From contig NZ_CP104307.1 of assembly GCF_025252405.1 (NCBI RefSeq), forward strand, positions 1,736,001 to 1,800,000: a stretch of 64,000 nucleotides of DNA, given 5' to 3'. Shown in pieces: positions 1-9,217 of this stretch. Made by a program: the position numbers and the translations under genes. This stretch comes from Flavobacterium sp. TR2 (GTDB taxonomy: Bacteria; Bacteroidota; Bacteroidia; Flavobacteriales; Flavobacteriaceae). Position 1 is the first letter of the stretch. The number at the start of each line of letters is the position of its first letter. Under the pieces are notes generated by a model, which did not search any database, was not told where the DNA came from, and saw nothing but the letters and a program-made list of their open reading frames with translations.

Positions 1-2480
1 AAGCAGCCAAGGTTGAAGAGCCAAAAGTTGCTGCTGCTCCAGTGCAGCCAGAAAAACCTGTTCAAAATGAAACAGTAAAATCTGAACCAGTTGTTTCAAC
101 TCCTGTTTCTGAAACAAAAAAAGAAGAACCTATTATTACTGAGAAAAAAGAAGTTAAAGCAGAGTCTAAAGTTGCTCAGGAGCCTATCGTGTCTACTGAT
201 CCAACAACTTCAGAGGAAACTATTACGACTCAATATCAAAAGCTTACAGGAACTACTCTTACAGGTCAGACAATTGATTTATCTCAGTTTAATAAACCTA
301 AGAAAAAGAAAGAAGATCCTAAAGCTGCTCAGAATAAACCTGGAGCTCCTGGAGTCGGGAATAATAATAACGCAAATAAAAATAAGCGTAAAAGAATTGG
401 TCCTAAACCAGGTACGCCTGGTGCGCCAAAACCTGCAACAGGTAATGCGCCTGGAACTCCAAATCCAAATAAGCCAGCTCAAAATAACAATGGAGGAGGT
501 TTTAATGCTAACAGAAGCCAAAGACCTGGTTTTGTAAAAGGAAACCGCCCTGCAATTGTGGCTAAAGTGGAGCCAACAGAAGAAGAAGTAAAAAACCAAA
601 TTAGAGAAACTCTTGAAAAACTTCAAGGTAAAGGAGGAAAATCTAAAGCGGCAAAATATAGAAGAGATAAAAGAGAAACACACCGTCAAAAATCTGACGA
701 TGAGCAAAGAGCTCTTGACGAAGGAAGTAAAACGATTAAAGTTACCGAATTTGTTACTGTAGGTGAAATTGCTATCATGATGGATGTGCCGATTACTAAA
801 GTAATTGGAACTTGTATGTCTCTTGGTATCATGGTTACCATGAACCAGCGTCTAGATGCTGAAACATTAACTATTGTAGCTGACGAGTTTGGTTATGATG
901 TTGAATTCATTACGGTAGATATTGAAGAAGCAATAGAGGTTGTAGAAGATAAAGAAGAAGATTTAGTAACAAGAGCGCCAATTGTGACGGTAATGGGGCA
1001 CGTTGACCACGGTAAAACATCTTTACTGGATTATATCCGTAAAGAAAATGTAATTGCAGGTGAGTCAGGAGGTATTACTCAGCACATTGGAGCGTATGGA
1101 GTTACATTGGATAACGGACAAAAAATTGCATTCTTGGATACTCCAGGTCACGAGGCGTTTACAGCGATGCGTGCACGTGGAGCTCAAGTTACAGATATTG
1201 CAATTATTGTAGTTGCGGCAGATGATGATATCATGCCACAGACAAAAGAGGCAATTTCTCACGCACAAGCTGCGGGAGTGCCAATTATATTTGCAATCAA
1301 TAAAATTGATAAACCAAACGCAAACGTTGATAAGATTAAAGAACGTTTGGCTGGTATGAATTTACTTGTTGAAGATTGGGGTGGAAAAATTCAGTCGCAT
1401 GATATTTCTGCGAAAGTCGGAACAGGGGTTAAAGAATTATTGGAGAAAGTTTTATTAGAAGCGGAGATTTTAGATCTAAAAGCAAATCCAAATAAAGCGG
1501 CTCAAGGAACTGTTGTTGAGGCTTATTTAGATAAAGGAAAAGGATATGTTTCTACAATTTTAGTACAACAAGGTACTTTGAAAATTGGAGATTATATGCT
1601 TGCTGGTAAGCATCATGGTAAAGTGAAAGCAATGCATGACGAAAGAGGGCATACAGTTTTATCAGCTGGTCCTTCGACTCCTGTATCAGTTTTAGGTTTA
1701 GATGGGGCTCCAACAGCTGGTGATAAGTTCAATGTGTTTGAAGACGAAAAAGAAGCAAAACAAATTGCATCTAAACGTTCTCAATTAATGCGTGAACAAT
1801 CTGTTCGTACGCAAAGACATATTACCCTTGACGAAATTGGACGTCGTATTGCTCTTGGTCAGTTTAAAGAATTAAATGTAATTCTTAAAGGAGACGTGGA
1901 TGGTTCTGTTGAAGCATTATCAGATTCGTTCTCTAAACTTTCTACAGAAGAAGTTCAAATCAATATTATTCACAAAGGTGTTGGTGCGATTACAGAAACC
2001 GATGTTAACTTGGCTTCTGCATCAGATGCAATCATCATCGGATTTAATGTTCGTCCTGCTGGAAATGCTAGACAGCTTGCCGATAAAGAAGAAATTGATA
2101 TCCGTTACTACTCTATCATTTATGCGGCAATTGACGACTTGAAAGATGCGATGGAAGGAATGTTGGCGCCAGAAATGAAAGAAGAAGTTTTAGGTAATGC
2201 TGAAATTCGTGAGATTTTCAAAATTTCTAAAGTGGGTTCAATTGCTGGATGTATGGTAACTGATGGTAAAATCTTGAGAACTTCTAAAATTAGAGTTATT
2301 AGAGATGGAGTTGTGGTTCACACAGGTGAGTTAGTTGCCTTGAAACGTTTCAAAGATGATGTTAAAGAAGTAACGAAAGGTTATGATTGTGGTATCCAGA
2401 TAAAAGGATTTAATGATATCGAAATTAATGATGTTATTGAAGCTTACCACGAAGTAGCAATCAAAAAGAAATTGAAATAA
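1..2480 (+). CDS. infB: Translation initiation factor IF-2, 5'-truncated by window edge
   Basis: GTPase that places fMet-tRNA on the 30S subunit and promotes subunit joining. The frame is open to the left edge (codons in phase from base 3), so the start lies outside; the GTG at 42 is internal. Visible in order: a low-complexity Lys/Pro/Ala/Asn-rich linker to about base 720, an IF2_N-type segment (about 735-920), the G domain with GHVDHGKT (about 994-1020), DTPGHE and NKID motifs, then the beta-barrel and C-terminal domains that bind fMet-tRNA. The low-complexity N-terminus is common in Bacteroidota IF-2. A strong terminator follows the stop. Family assignment is certain; only the true start is unknown. 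Confidence 0.97.
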   Translation, partial: AAKVEEPKVAAAPVQPEKPVQNETVKSEPVVSTPVSETKKEEPIITEKKEVKAESKVAQEPIVSTDPTTSEETITTQYQKLTGTTLTGQTIDLSQFNKPKKKKEDPKAAQNKPGAPGVGNNNNANKNKRKRIGPKPGTPGAPKPATGNAPGTPNPNKPAQNNNGGGFNANRSQRPGFVKGNRPAIVAKVEPTEEEVKNQIRETLEKLQGKGGKSKAAKYRRDKRETHRQKSDDEQRALDEGSKTIKVTEFVTVGEIAIMMDVPITKVIGTCMSLGIMVTMNQRLDAETLTIVADEFGYDVEFITVDIEEAIEVVEDKEEDLVTRAPIVTVMGHVDHGKTSLLDYIRKENVIAGESGGITQHIGAYGVTLDNGQKIAFLDTPGHEAFTAMRARGAQVTDIAIIVVAADDDIMPQTKEAISHAQAAGVPIIFAINKIDKPNANVDKIKERLAGMNLLVEDWGGKIQSHDISAKVGTGVKELLEKVLLEAEILDLKANPNKAAQGTVVEAYLDKGKGYVSTILVQQGTLKIGDYMLAGKHHGKVKAMHDERGHTVLSAGPSTPVSVLGLDGAPTAGDKFNVFEDEKEAKQIASKRSQLMREQSVRTQRHITLDEIGRRIALGQFKELNVILKGDVDGSVEALSDSFSKLSTEEVQINIIHKGVGAITETDVNLASASDAIIIGFNVRPAGNARQLADKEEIDIRYYSIIYAAIDDLKDAMEGMLAPEMKEEVLGNAEIREIFKISKVGSIAGCMVTDGKILRTSKIRVIRDGVVVHTGELVALKRFKDDVKEVTKGYDCGIQIKGFNDIEINDVIEAYHEVAIKKKLK

Positions 2481-2500
2481 AATTCAATTAATATATTTAA

Positions 2501-2531
2501 AAGTCCCAATGCAAATTGGGACTTTTTTTTT
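2501..2531 (+). terminator. Rho-independent terminator of infB
   Basis: A 10-bp perfect stem (AAGTCCCAAT / ATTGGGACTT) with a 4-base loop, followed by an uninterrupted T run, 20 bases after the infB stop. Confidence 0.9.
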
Positions 2532-2598
2532 GTTTAAAGATTTGATGTTAAGAAGTCAATTATTATAAATATGTTTCATTTTATAATGTGAAACATAA

Positions 2599-2691
2599 AT
2601 GAAGGATTTGGTAATGTTTAGGTTTAGGGATTGTTTGTTTCTTTGTGTAGTAATTTTCTCTTCTTTTAATAAAAATAAGTTTGTTGAATAA
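2599..2691 (+). other. Possible detached signal peptide of the phosphatase
   Basis: A 30-codon ORF with a basic start (residues MFRFRD from codon 6) and a hydrophobic core (CLFLCVVIFSSF), ending in TAA at 2689-2691. It is in the same frame as the phosphatase ORF that begins 15 bases further on, so a single stop separates a signal-peptide-like segment from a family that is normally exported. It may be a real nonsense mutation or chance in AT-rich DNA. Confidence 0.3.
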
Positions 2692-2706
2692 AATATTTGT
2701 GTTGAT

Positions 2707-3483
2707 ATGAGGATAAGGATAAATCATTTTGTAAATGCAATTTTTAGGAGACGTTTTAAAGCAGAGAATTCTGTTAGTAATTTTACAAATGTTCAGCAGT
2801 TAAGAGAGATAATGCCAGCATTGTTAGATGGGTATTTGTCTGAGGCAGAAATGCCAAACAGTCTTCTTCTTTTATCGCCTCCACCAGAACATGGCTCAAG
2901 TCTTTTTGAAATGGATCTAGAATGCGCTAAAAATGCTTTAGAATCAAAAGATAGCAAACGTTTTTTGCAGGCGGCGAGAGATGCAGATTTGTCCTTTCCT
3001 TTTGCAGTAAAATCATTCGTGCCAATTATAGGTATGGAAATTAATGAGTCGAAAACACCTAAACTTTATATATTGTTGCGAAGAGTCATGACAGATGCAG
3101 GGTTGTCTACTTATGCGGCGAAAAATCATTACAAACGTGAGCGGCCGTTTATGGTTAATAATCAAAAGACGTGTACTCCAGATCAGGAAAACATATTGTA
3201 TAAAGTAGGTTCGTTTCCTTCTGGTCATGCTGCTGTAGGCTGGGCATGGGCATTGGTTTTAATGAAGCTTTTTCCAGAAAAGGAGAAAGAAATCTTGAAA
3301 CGCGGGCATGATTTTGGTGAAAGTCGTGTTGTTTGTAATGCGCATTGGGATAGTGATGTAAGGATGGGTAGGGTTATGGGTGAAGCGGCAGTTGAATGTC
3401 TATGGGGTAATTCAGATTTTTTGGCTGATTGGAAGAGTGTTGAAAAGGAAGTGCAAAAAAATTTAGATTCTAATTCAGAATAA
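2707..3483 (+). CDS. Class A non-specific acid phosphatase (PAP2 superfamily)
   Basis: Phosphomonoesterase of the PhoN/PAP2 fold (258 residues). The complete catalytic signature is present: K139-x6-R146-P147, P171-S-G-H174, and S206-R207-x5-H213-x3-D217, where in this family His213 is the expected nucleophile and His174 the acid. The mature-type domain begins near residue 42 (DGYLSEAEMP). Class A enzymes are normally periplasmic, but this ORF has no signal peptide; residues 1-42 are basic and polar. ATG 2707 is the first usable start after the in-frame stop at 2689. The upstream in-frame ORF looks like a signal peptide. Stand-alone gene. Family is firm; localisation is open. Confidence 0.85.
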   Translation: MRIRINHFVNAIFRRRFKAENSVSNFTNVQQLREIMPALLDGYLSEAEMPNSLLLLSPPPEHGSSLFEMDLECAKNALESKDSKRFLQAARDADLSFPFAVKSFVPIIGMEINESKTPKLYILLRRVMTDAGLSTYAAKNHYKRERPFMVNNQKTCTPDQENILYKVGSFPSGHAAVGWAWALVLMKLFPEKEKEILKRGHDFGESRVVCNAHWDSDVRMGRVMGEAAVECLWGNSDFLADWKSVEKEVQKNLDSNSE

Positions 3484-3501
3484 AATAAAGTGGTTCTGAG
3501 T

Positions 3502-3536
3502 TTGGAGAGGTATTTTAAATTTTAATGTTATTTTTG
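3502..3536 (+). promoter_or_regulatory. Candidate Bacteroidetes-type promoter for the DUF4920 gene
   Basis: -7 element TATTTTTG (3529-3536) matches TAnnTTTG and lies 19 bases before the ATG. A TTG at 3502-3504 is 24 bases upstream, just beyond the usual 17-23 spacing. Confidence 0.4.
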
Positions 3537-3555
3537 GATATAAAATGATCTAAAT

Positions 3556-4068
3556 ATGAAAAGAGTTTTAATATATGTAACCTTGTTTTTTATGAGTTTT
3601 TCAACAATATCTTTTTCACAAGAGAATGTCGAGAAGCCTGCTCCGCCAGCAGGAAATGCTTTAATCGGAGATTATTATGGAGCAGATATTTCTGAGAGTG
3701 TTTTAAATAAAGCAATTTCTGTTGAAAAACTTGAAAGCGAATTAAACAGTGCTAAAAAAATGGAAACTGTTGCCGTGAAAGGAGAAGTGGTTAATGTTTG
3801 TGAAAAAAGGGGGTGTTGGATAACTCTTAAAACAGAGGAAGGAACTTCTTTTTTTGTTAAAATGAAAAATTATGCATTTTTTGTACCTACGGCATTAAAA
3901 GGTAAAAATGTAGTTTTAGAAGGGGATGCTGAAAAGAAGGTAACGTCTGTTGAAGAGCTCAAGCATTATGCAAAAGATGCTAAGAAGACAAAGGCGGAAA
4001 TAGATGCTATTAAAATGCCAAAAGAAGAAATACGATTTGTAGCTAGTGCGATAAAGGTTGTAAACTAG
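3556..4068 (+). CDS. DUF4920-type exported protein
   Basis: A 170-residue protein of unknown role. A signal peptide is clear (residues 1-21, ending SFSQ), so it should act in the periplasm. The mature part carries the motif CxxxGCW at residues 82-88 inside an OB-like beta segment (KGEVVNVCEKRGCW), the pattern I associate with DUF4920 proteins of Bacteroidota. The two close cysteines plus tryptophan suggest a metal or redox site, but this is inference. It has its own promoter and ends in a bidirectional terminator shared with the convergent SPOR gene. I cannot name a function. Confidence 0.75.
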   Translation: MKRVLIYVTLFFMSFSTISFSQENVEKPAPPAGNALIGDYYGADISESVLNKAISVEKLESELNSAKKMETVAVKGEVVNVCEKRGCWITLKTEEGTSFFVKMKNYAFFVPTALKGKNVVLEGDAEKKVTSVEELKHYAKDAKKTKAEIDAIKMPKEEIRFVASAIKVVN

Positions 4069-4110
4069 ATTTAGAACATTTTGATTTAATTAGTTTTAAA
4101 TTTGAGATAA

Positions 4111-4140
4111 AAAAAGCGAGATTTTCACATCTCGCTTTTT
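4111..4140. terminator. Bidirectional terminator between convergent genes
   Basis: A 12-bp perfect stem (AAAAAGCGAGAT / ATCTCGCTTTTT) with A and T runs at its two sides, placed between the stop of the DUF4920 gene and the stop of the minus-strand SPOR gene. It can work in both directions. Confidence 0.88.
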
Positions 4141-4155
4141 TTATCTCTGTAGAAA

Positions 4156-4545
4156 TTATTTTCCGGGTTTAAGTAGGAAAACACTTTTGTATCTTTTCTT
4201 GATTTCTGCCAAATTTCTTTCGGCTTCTATTCTGGTTTTAAAATTGCCAACAATCACTTTGTAGTTCGGAGTGCTGAAAATAATGGTTCCGTCAATGTTT
4301 GAGTTTTCTCTTTTGAAATCCGATAGCGTTTTTTTTGCCTCATCGCTTTTGCCGCTAAAGATTTGGATTCTGTATGTGTCGTTTGTATTTATTGACGTGT
4401 TAATTTTGCGCTTCTCGTTTAGCAGTTGCTCAAATTTAGGATCTTGATTTAGTGTTAAATTTTGGTCTTGAGCATTAATATTGTGCGCAAAAGCAATCGT
4501 TGTAATTGTTAATAAAAGGCTTTTTGAAGGACTTAAAATTCTCAT
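4156..4545 (-). CDS. Small SPOR-domain exported protein
   Basis: About 129 residues from the ATG at 4545: signal peptide (MRILSPSKS then a hydrophobic stretch ending NINAQ), a short linker, then a SPOR-like domain over the last 75 residues (begins near TYRIQIFSG, includes NYKVIVGNFKTRIEAE). SPOR domains bind septal or denuded peptidoglycan. A longer reading from a TTG at 4566 is possible, but that codon overlaps a -7 promoter element, so the inner ATG is preferred. Stand-alone gene convergent with the DUF4920 gene. Confidence 0.82.
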   Translation of the reverse strand: MRILSPSKSLLLTITTIAFAHNINAQDQNLTLNQDPKFEQLLNEKRKINTSINTNDTYRIQIFSGKSDEAKKTLSDFKRENSNIDGTIIFSTPNYKVIVGNFKTRIEAERNLAEIKKRYKSVFLLKPGK

Positions 4546-4563
4546 AATGTGATGGTTTTTATG

Positions 4564-4571
4564 CAAAAATA
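4564..4571 (-). promoter_or_regulatory. -7 element for the SPOR gene
   Basis: On the minus strand this reads TATTTTTG (TAnnTTTG), about 19 bases before the chosen ATG at 4545. No clear -33 TTG was found. Its position argues against translation starting at 4566. Confidence 0.4.
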
Positions 4572-4648
4572 CTATTTAAAGTTTGAGTGTAAAATTTTAA
4601 TATTATTTAGAATTGATATAAATTGATAATTAAGACTATTTTAAGGTT

Positions 4649-4677
4649 TTGAGAATAGCTCATAAGTCGTATTTTTG
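4649..4677 (+). promoter_or_regulatory. Promoter of the act-cta respiratory operon
   Basis: TTG (4649-4651), an 18-base spacer, then TATTTTTG (4670-4677): a full match to the Bacteroidetes consensus TTG-N17-23-TAnnTTTG. Transcription would start near 4684, leaving a leader of about 80 bases before actA. The TTG here could be misread as a start codon of an N-terminally extended ActA. Confidence 0.65.
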
Positions 4678-4765
4678 TGCAAGTTTTAAAAGAGGGTATA
4701 GGTTTTTGCTGGATTTAGTACAGAAAAAATCATACCAAAAATTAGTAGACAATTATTTATACTAT

Positions 4766-6100
4766 ATGAAAAAGGTGGGTAACCATAATTCGATCTCAAG
4801 AAAATTGCTGTTTGGCTTATCGCTAACGTTAATTTTCTCCCTAACTTCATTTGCTCAAGATGCTGCTGCTCCGGCGGCGCCTGAGGCTGCTGCTGCGGCA
4901 CCAGCTGCAGGAGGCGGTGATCCAGTAAAAGGGAAAGAACTTTTTAATGCAAATTGCGCTGCATGTCACAAATTAGATGCTAAATCAACTGGTCCTGCTT
5001 TAAGGGGGGTTGCTTCTAAGCATGATATGGCTTGGATTTACAAGTGGGTGCATAACAGTTCTGACATGATTAAGTCAGGTGATCCTGTTGCAGTTAAACT
5101 TTTTGAGGAAAATAACAAAGCTGTTATGACTTCGTTTCCTCAATTGTCTGAAGGAGATATTGATAATATTATAGCTTATACTTCTGAGCCTAAGGCTGAG
5201 CCTGCTGCTGCTGTTGGAGGCGCTGCGACTCCTCCGGGAACAAATGTTCAGGATGGCGCTATTTCAAATAACATTATTTTAGGAGCTCTTGCTCTTGTAA
5301 TGGCTATTTTAGTTGTGATGTTGTTTATGGTAAACAAAGTTTTAACTAAAGTTGCTAATAAAAACGGTATTGAGGTTGCTCCAAAAGAAGAAAGACTTCC
5401 GATTTGGAAAGCTTTCGCTAAAAACCAATTTTTGGTTTTAGTAACTGCAATCTTCTTGCTTTTGGCTAGTGGTTATTTTGTTTATGGTTACTTAATGCAA
5501 GTAGGTGTAGATCAAAATTATGAGCCAATTCAGCCAATACACTACTCTCACAAAATTCACGCTGGTGATAACGAAATCAATTGTAAGTATTGCCACTCTG
5601 CTGCTCGTGTAAGTAAAACAGCTGGTATTCCTTCTTTAAATGTTTGTATGAACTGTCATAAAAATATTTCAGAGGTTGCTGAAACTACTGCTACTCCTGA
5701 GTACAGCAAAGCGTTCTACGATGCTCAAATCCAAAAATTATATGATGCTGTTGGATGGGATAAGACTAAGCAAGCTTATACTGGAAAAACAATGCCTGTA
5801 AAATGGGTTCGTATTCATAACTTACCTGACTTCGTTTACTTCAACCACTCTCAACACGTTTCTGTTGCAGGTATTGAATGTCAAACTTGTCACGGTCCAG
5901 TGCAAGAATTTGAAATCATGAAGCAGTATTCTAAATTAACAATGGGATGGTGTGTTGATTGCCATAGAAAAACTGATGTTAAGATGGAAGGTAATGCTTA
6001 CTATGACAAAATTCATGCTGAGCTTTCTAAAAAATACGGTGTAGAGAAATTAACTGCAGCGCAAATGGGAGGTTTAGAGTGTGGTAAATGCCACTATTAA
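4766..6100 (+). CDS. actA: Alternative complex III subunit ActA, multiheme cytochrome c with fused N-terminal cytochrome domain
   Basis: Periplasm-facing, membrane-anchored cytochrome of alternative complex III, which oxidises quinol and reduces a cytochrome c or the oxidase. From ATG 4766 the protein has 444 residues: signal peptide ending SFAQ; Ala/Pro-rich linker; a monoheme domain with CAACH (64-68) and a likely Met ligand near 121; two membrane helices (about 167-192, 221-244); then five heme motifs CKYCH 273, CMNCH 294, CQTCH 372, CVDCH 396 and CGKCH 439. Six hemes are thus predicted, one more than the pentaheme core. First gene of the operon; start chosen because the upstream TTG at 4649 lies inside the promoter. 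Confidence 0.93.
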   Translation: MKKVGNHNSISRKLLFGLSLTLIFSLTSFAQDAAAPAAPEAAAAAPAAGGGDPVKGKELFNANCAACHKLDAKSTGPALRGVASKHDMAWIYKWVHNSSDMIKSGDPVAVKLFEENNKAVMTSFPQLSEGDIDNIIAYTSEPKAEPAAAVGGAATPPGTNVQDGAISNNIILGALALVMAILVVMLFMVNKVLTKVANKNGIEVAPKEERLPIWKAFAKNQFLVLVTAIFLLLASGYFVYGYLMQVGVDQNYEPIQPIHYSHKIHAGDNEINCKYCHSAARVSKTAGIPSLNVCMNCHKNISEVAETTATPEYSKAFYDAQIQKLYDAVGWDKTKQAYTGKTMPVKWVRIHNLPDFVYFNHSQHVSVAGIECQTCHGPVQEFEIMKQYSKLTMGWCVDCHRKTDVKMEGNAYYDKIHAELSKKYGVEKLTAAQMGGLECGKCHY

Positions 6101-6132
6101 TCGATTTATTAAGATTTTAATATATATATACA

Positions 6133-9100
6133 ATGTCATCAAACAAAAAATACTGGAAAAGTGTTGAAGAGCTAGAAAATAGCTCTATTGTTGAGGCGCT
6201 TAGAAATAACGAATTTGTTGAAGAAATTCCTACTGATGAGTTTTTAGGTAACGCTGAGGCTTTATCTACTTCAGGAACTTCACGTCGTGACTTTTTAAAG
6301 TACGTAGGGTTTAGTACGGCGGCTGTAACATTAGCTGCTTGCGAAGGTCCGGTTCACAAGTCTATCCCTTATGTATTGCAACCAGAGCAAATCATTCCTG
6401 GTGTTGCAGATTATTATGCAACTACAGTTTTTGATGGATTTGATTTTGCTAATCTTTTGGTGAAAACTCGTGAAGGTCGTCCAATTAAAATTGAAAACAA
6501 TACAATTGCTGGAGCAAAATTTTCTGCGAATGCTAGAATTCATGCATCTATCTTAGGTCTGTATGATAGCGCTCGTTTGAAAGAGCCAAAAGTAGACGGA
6601 CAAAATTCTTCTTGGTCAGCTGTTGATTTGAAAATCAAATCAAGCTTAGCGGATGCAAAAGCGAAAGGCGGGCAAGTTGTATTATTGACTAATACTTTAG
6701 CAAGTCCATCTACAGAAAAATTAATTGGTGAGTTTATTGCAAAAAATCCAAACGCTAAGCACGTTGTGTATGATGCGGTTTCATCATCTGAGGCTTTAGA
6801 TGCTTTTGAAGCTGTTTATGGTCAAAGAGCTTTAGTTGATTACGATTTTTCAAAAGCTTCTTTAATTGTATCTGTTGGTGCTGATTTCTTAGGAGACTGG
6901 CAAGGTGGAGGATATGATGCTGGATATGCGCAAGGACGTATTCCTCAAAACGGAAAAATGTCTCGTCATTTTCAGTTTGAATCAAACATGACATTATCTG
7001 GGGCAGCTGCTGATAAGCGTGTTCCAATGACTGTAGCTGCTCAAAAGCAAGCTTTAGTTCAAATTTATAATATTGTTGTAGGTGCTTCTGTTCCTGTGGC
7101 TTTAGAAGGAAACTTTAAAGCTGAAGTAGTAAAAGCTGCGCAACAGCTTAAAGCTGCTGGTTCAAAAGGAGTTTTAGTATCTGGAATTGAAGATAAAAAT
7201 GCTCAATTATTAGTTTTAGCTATCAATCAAGTATTGGCTAGTGAAGCTTTTAGTACTGCTGGAGCAAGACAAATTAGAAAAGGTTCTAATGCTGCAGTTG
7301 CACAATTAATTAAAGATTTGAATGCAGGAAGTGTTCATACTTTAATTATGAGTGGAGTTAATCCAGTTTACACTTTAGCTGATTCAGCTTCTTTTGTATC
7401 TGGATTGAAAAAAGTTAAAACATCAGTTGCATTTTCATTAAAAGAAGATGAAACTGCATCTATTGTTTCAATTGCTGCACCAGCTCCTCACTATTTAGAG
7501 TCTTGGGGAGATCTTGAGCTTTCAAGCGGAACATATAGCTTAACTCAGCCTACAATTCGTCCTATTTTCAATACAAAACAATTTCAAGATGTTTTATTGT
7601 CAGTAAACGGTACAGCTGGTACTTTTTATGACTACTTAAAAGCAAATTCTGGAGCTTACACTGCAGGTGCTTCTTGGAACAAAGTATTACATGATGGTGT
7701 TGCTGTTGTTGGAGGTTCAGCTTTATCTGGAGGCGCTATTGATGCTGCTACTGCTGCAAATGCAGTTGCAAGATCTAAATCTGCTGGTGACTTTGAATTG
7801 GTATTATATACTAAAACAGGATTAGGAGATGGACAGCACGCTAATAACCCTTGGTTGCAAGAGTTTCCAGATCCAATCACAAGAGTTTCTTGGGATAACT
7901 ATGTAACAGTTTCTAATGTAGATGCTAAAAAACTTGGTTTGACTAACGAAATTGTTGCAAACGGAGGTTTAAATGGTAGTTATGCTACTATTACTGTAGA
8001 CGGAACTAAATTAGAAAATGTTCCTGTTATCGTTCAGCCAGGTCAGGCAGTTGGTACTTTAGGTCTAGCTCTTGGTTACGGACGTAAAGCTGCTCTTAAA
8101 GAAGAAATGCAAGTAGGTTTAAATGCTTACGCTTTATATAAAGGTTTCAATAATGTTCAATCAGTTTCTATCGCTAAAGCTGGAGGAGTACACGAGTTTG
8201 CTTGTGTTCAAGGTCAGAAAACTTTAATGGGTAGAGGTGATATTATTAAAGAAACGACTTTAGAAATATTCAATACTAAAGATGCTGAACATTGGAATGA
8301 AAAACCAATGGTATCTTTAGATCACCAAGAAGTTGAGGCTACTACTGTGGATCTTTGGGAATCATTTGATCGTACAACTGGTCACCACTTCAATCTTTCA
8401 ATTGACTTAAATGCTTGTACTGGTTGTGGAGCTTGCGTTATTGCTTGTCACGCTGAAAACAACGTTCCTGTTGTTGGTAAAGCAGAGGTGAGAAGAAGCC
8501 GTGATATGCACTGGTTGCGTATCGACAGATACTACTCTTCTGAAAGTACTTTTGAAGGTGATAATGAGAGAAAAGAAGGAATTGCAGGTTTATCTAGTTC
8601 ATTATCTACATTTAATGAAATGGAAAAAGCAGGAGATAATCCTCAAGTTGCATTCCAGCCTGTAATGTGTCAACACTGTAACCATGCACCTTGTGAGACA
8701 GTTTGTCCTGTTGCTGCAACTTCTCACGGTCGTGAAGGCCAAAACCATATGGCTTACAACAGATGTGTTGGTACTCGTTACTGTGCAAACAACTGTCCGT
8801 ATAAAGTACGTCGTTTTAACTGGTTCTTATACAACAAAAATAGCGAGTTCGATTATCATATGAACGATGATTTAGGACGTATGGTTCTTAATCCAGACGT
8901 TAACGTACGTTCTCGTGGTGTTATGGAGAAATGTTCTATGTGTATCCAAATGACACAAGCAACTAAATTAAAAGCTAAAAACGAAGGCCGTCCAGTTAGA
9001 GATGGTGAATTCCAAACAGCTTGTTCTAGTGCTTGTTCTTCAGGAGCGATGATATTTGGTGATGTAAATGATAAAGAAAGTAAAGTTGCTAAATTAGCTG

Positions 9101-9183
9101 CTGACGAAAGATCATACCACTTATTAGAGCACGTAGGTACAAAACCTAATGTGGTTTACCATGTTAAAGTTAGAAATACTTAG
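6133..9183 (+). CDS. actB: Alternative complex III iron-sulfur subunit ActB (fused B1-B2)
   Basis: A 1016-residue member of the molybdopterin oxidoreductase fold plus ferredoxin-type subunit, as in other ACIII. A Tat-type signal is visible (SRRDFLK at 50-56, hydrophobic stretch, LAAC with Cys70 as a possible lipid site). Residues about 75-740 form the molybdopterin-enzyme-like B1 part, which in ACIII lacks cofactor. The B2 part carries the Fe-S cysteine clusters: C762-x2-C765-x2-C768-x3-C772, then a CQHCNHAPCETVCP cluster, CVGTRYCANNCP and CSMC. It would pass electrons from the quinol site to the hemes. Starts 33 bases after actA. Confidence 0.95.
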   Translation: MSSNKKYWKSVEELENSSIVEALRNNEFVEEIPTDEFLGNAEALSTSGTSRRDFLKYVGFSTAAVTLAACEGPVHKSIPYVLQPEQIIPGVADYYATTVFDGFDFANLLVKTREGRPIKIENNTIAGAKFSANARIHASILGLYDSARLKEPKVDGQNSSWSAVDLKIKSSLADAKAKGGQVVLLTNTLASPSTEKLIGEFIAKNPNAKHVVYDAVSSSEALDAFEAVYGQRALVDYDFSKASLIVSVGADFLGDWQGGGYDAGYAQGRIPQNGKMSRHFQFESNMTLSGAAADKRVPMTVAAQKQALVQIYNIVVGASVPVALEGNFKAEVVKAAQQLKAAGSKGVLVSGIEDKNAQLLVLAINQVLASEAFSTAGARQIRKGSNAAVAQLIKDLNAGSVHTLIMSGVNPVYTLADSASFVSGLKKVKTSVAFSLKEDETASIVSIAAPAPHYLESWGDLELSSGTYSLTQPTIRPIFNTKQFQDVLLSVNGTAGTFYDYLKANSGAYTAGASWNKVLHDGVAVVGGSALSGGAIDAATAANAVARSKSAGDFELVLYTKTGLGDGQHANNPWLQEFPDPITRVSWDNYVTVSNVDAKKLGLTNEIVANGGLNGSYATITVDGTKLENVPVIVQPGQAVGTLGLALGYGRKAALKEEMQVGLNAYALYKGFNNVQSVSIAKAGGVHEFACVQGQKTLMGRGDIIKETTLEIFNTKDAEHWNEKPMVSLDHQEVEATTVDLWESFDRTTGHHFNLSIDLNACTGCGACVIACHAENNVPVVGKAEVRRSRDMHWLRIDRYYSSESTFEGDNERKEGIAGLSSSLSTFNEMEKAGDNPQVAFQPVMCQHCNHAPCETVCPVAATSHGREGQNHMAYNRCVGTRYCANNCPYKVRRFNWFLYNKNSEFDYHMNDDLGRMVLNPDVNVRSRGVMEKCSMCIQMTQATKLKAKNEGRPVRDGEFQTACSSACSSGAMIFGDVNDKESKVAKLAADERSYHLLEHVGTKPNVVYHVKVRNT

Positions 9184-9217
9184 TAAAATTATTAATTAAG
9201 AAACAATATAAAGGATT

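Noticed and set aside
42..2480. infB start at GTG 42
   Set aside because: The frame stays open upstream to the window edge, and IF-2 needs more N-terminal sequence; the gene is truncated by the window.
4649..4765. N-terminal extension of ActA by 39 residues
   Set aside because: The TTG start is the -33 element of a consensus promoter; a proper signal peptide begins with the ATG at 4766.
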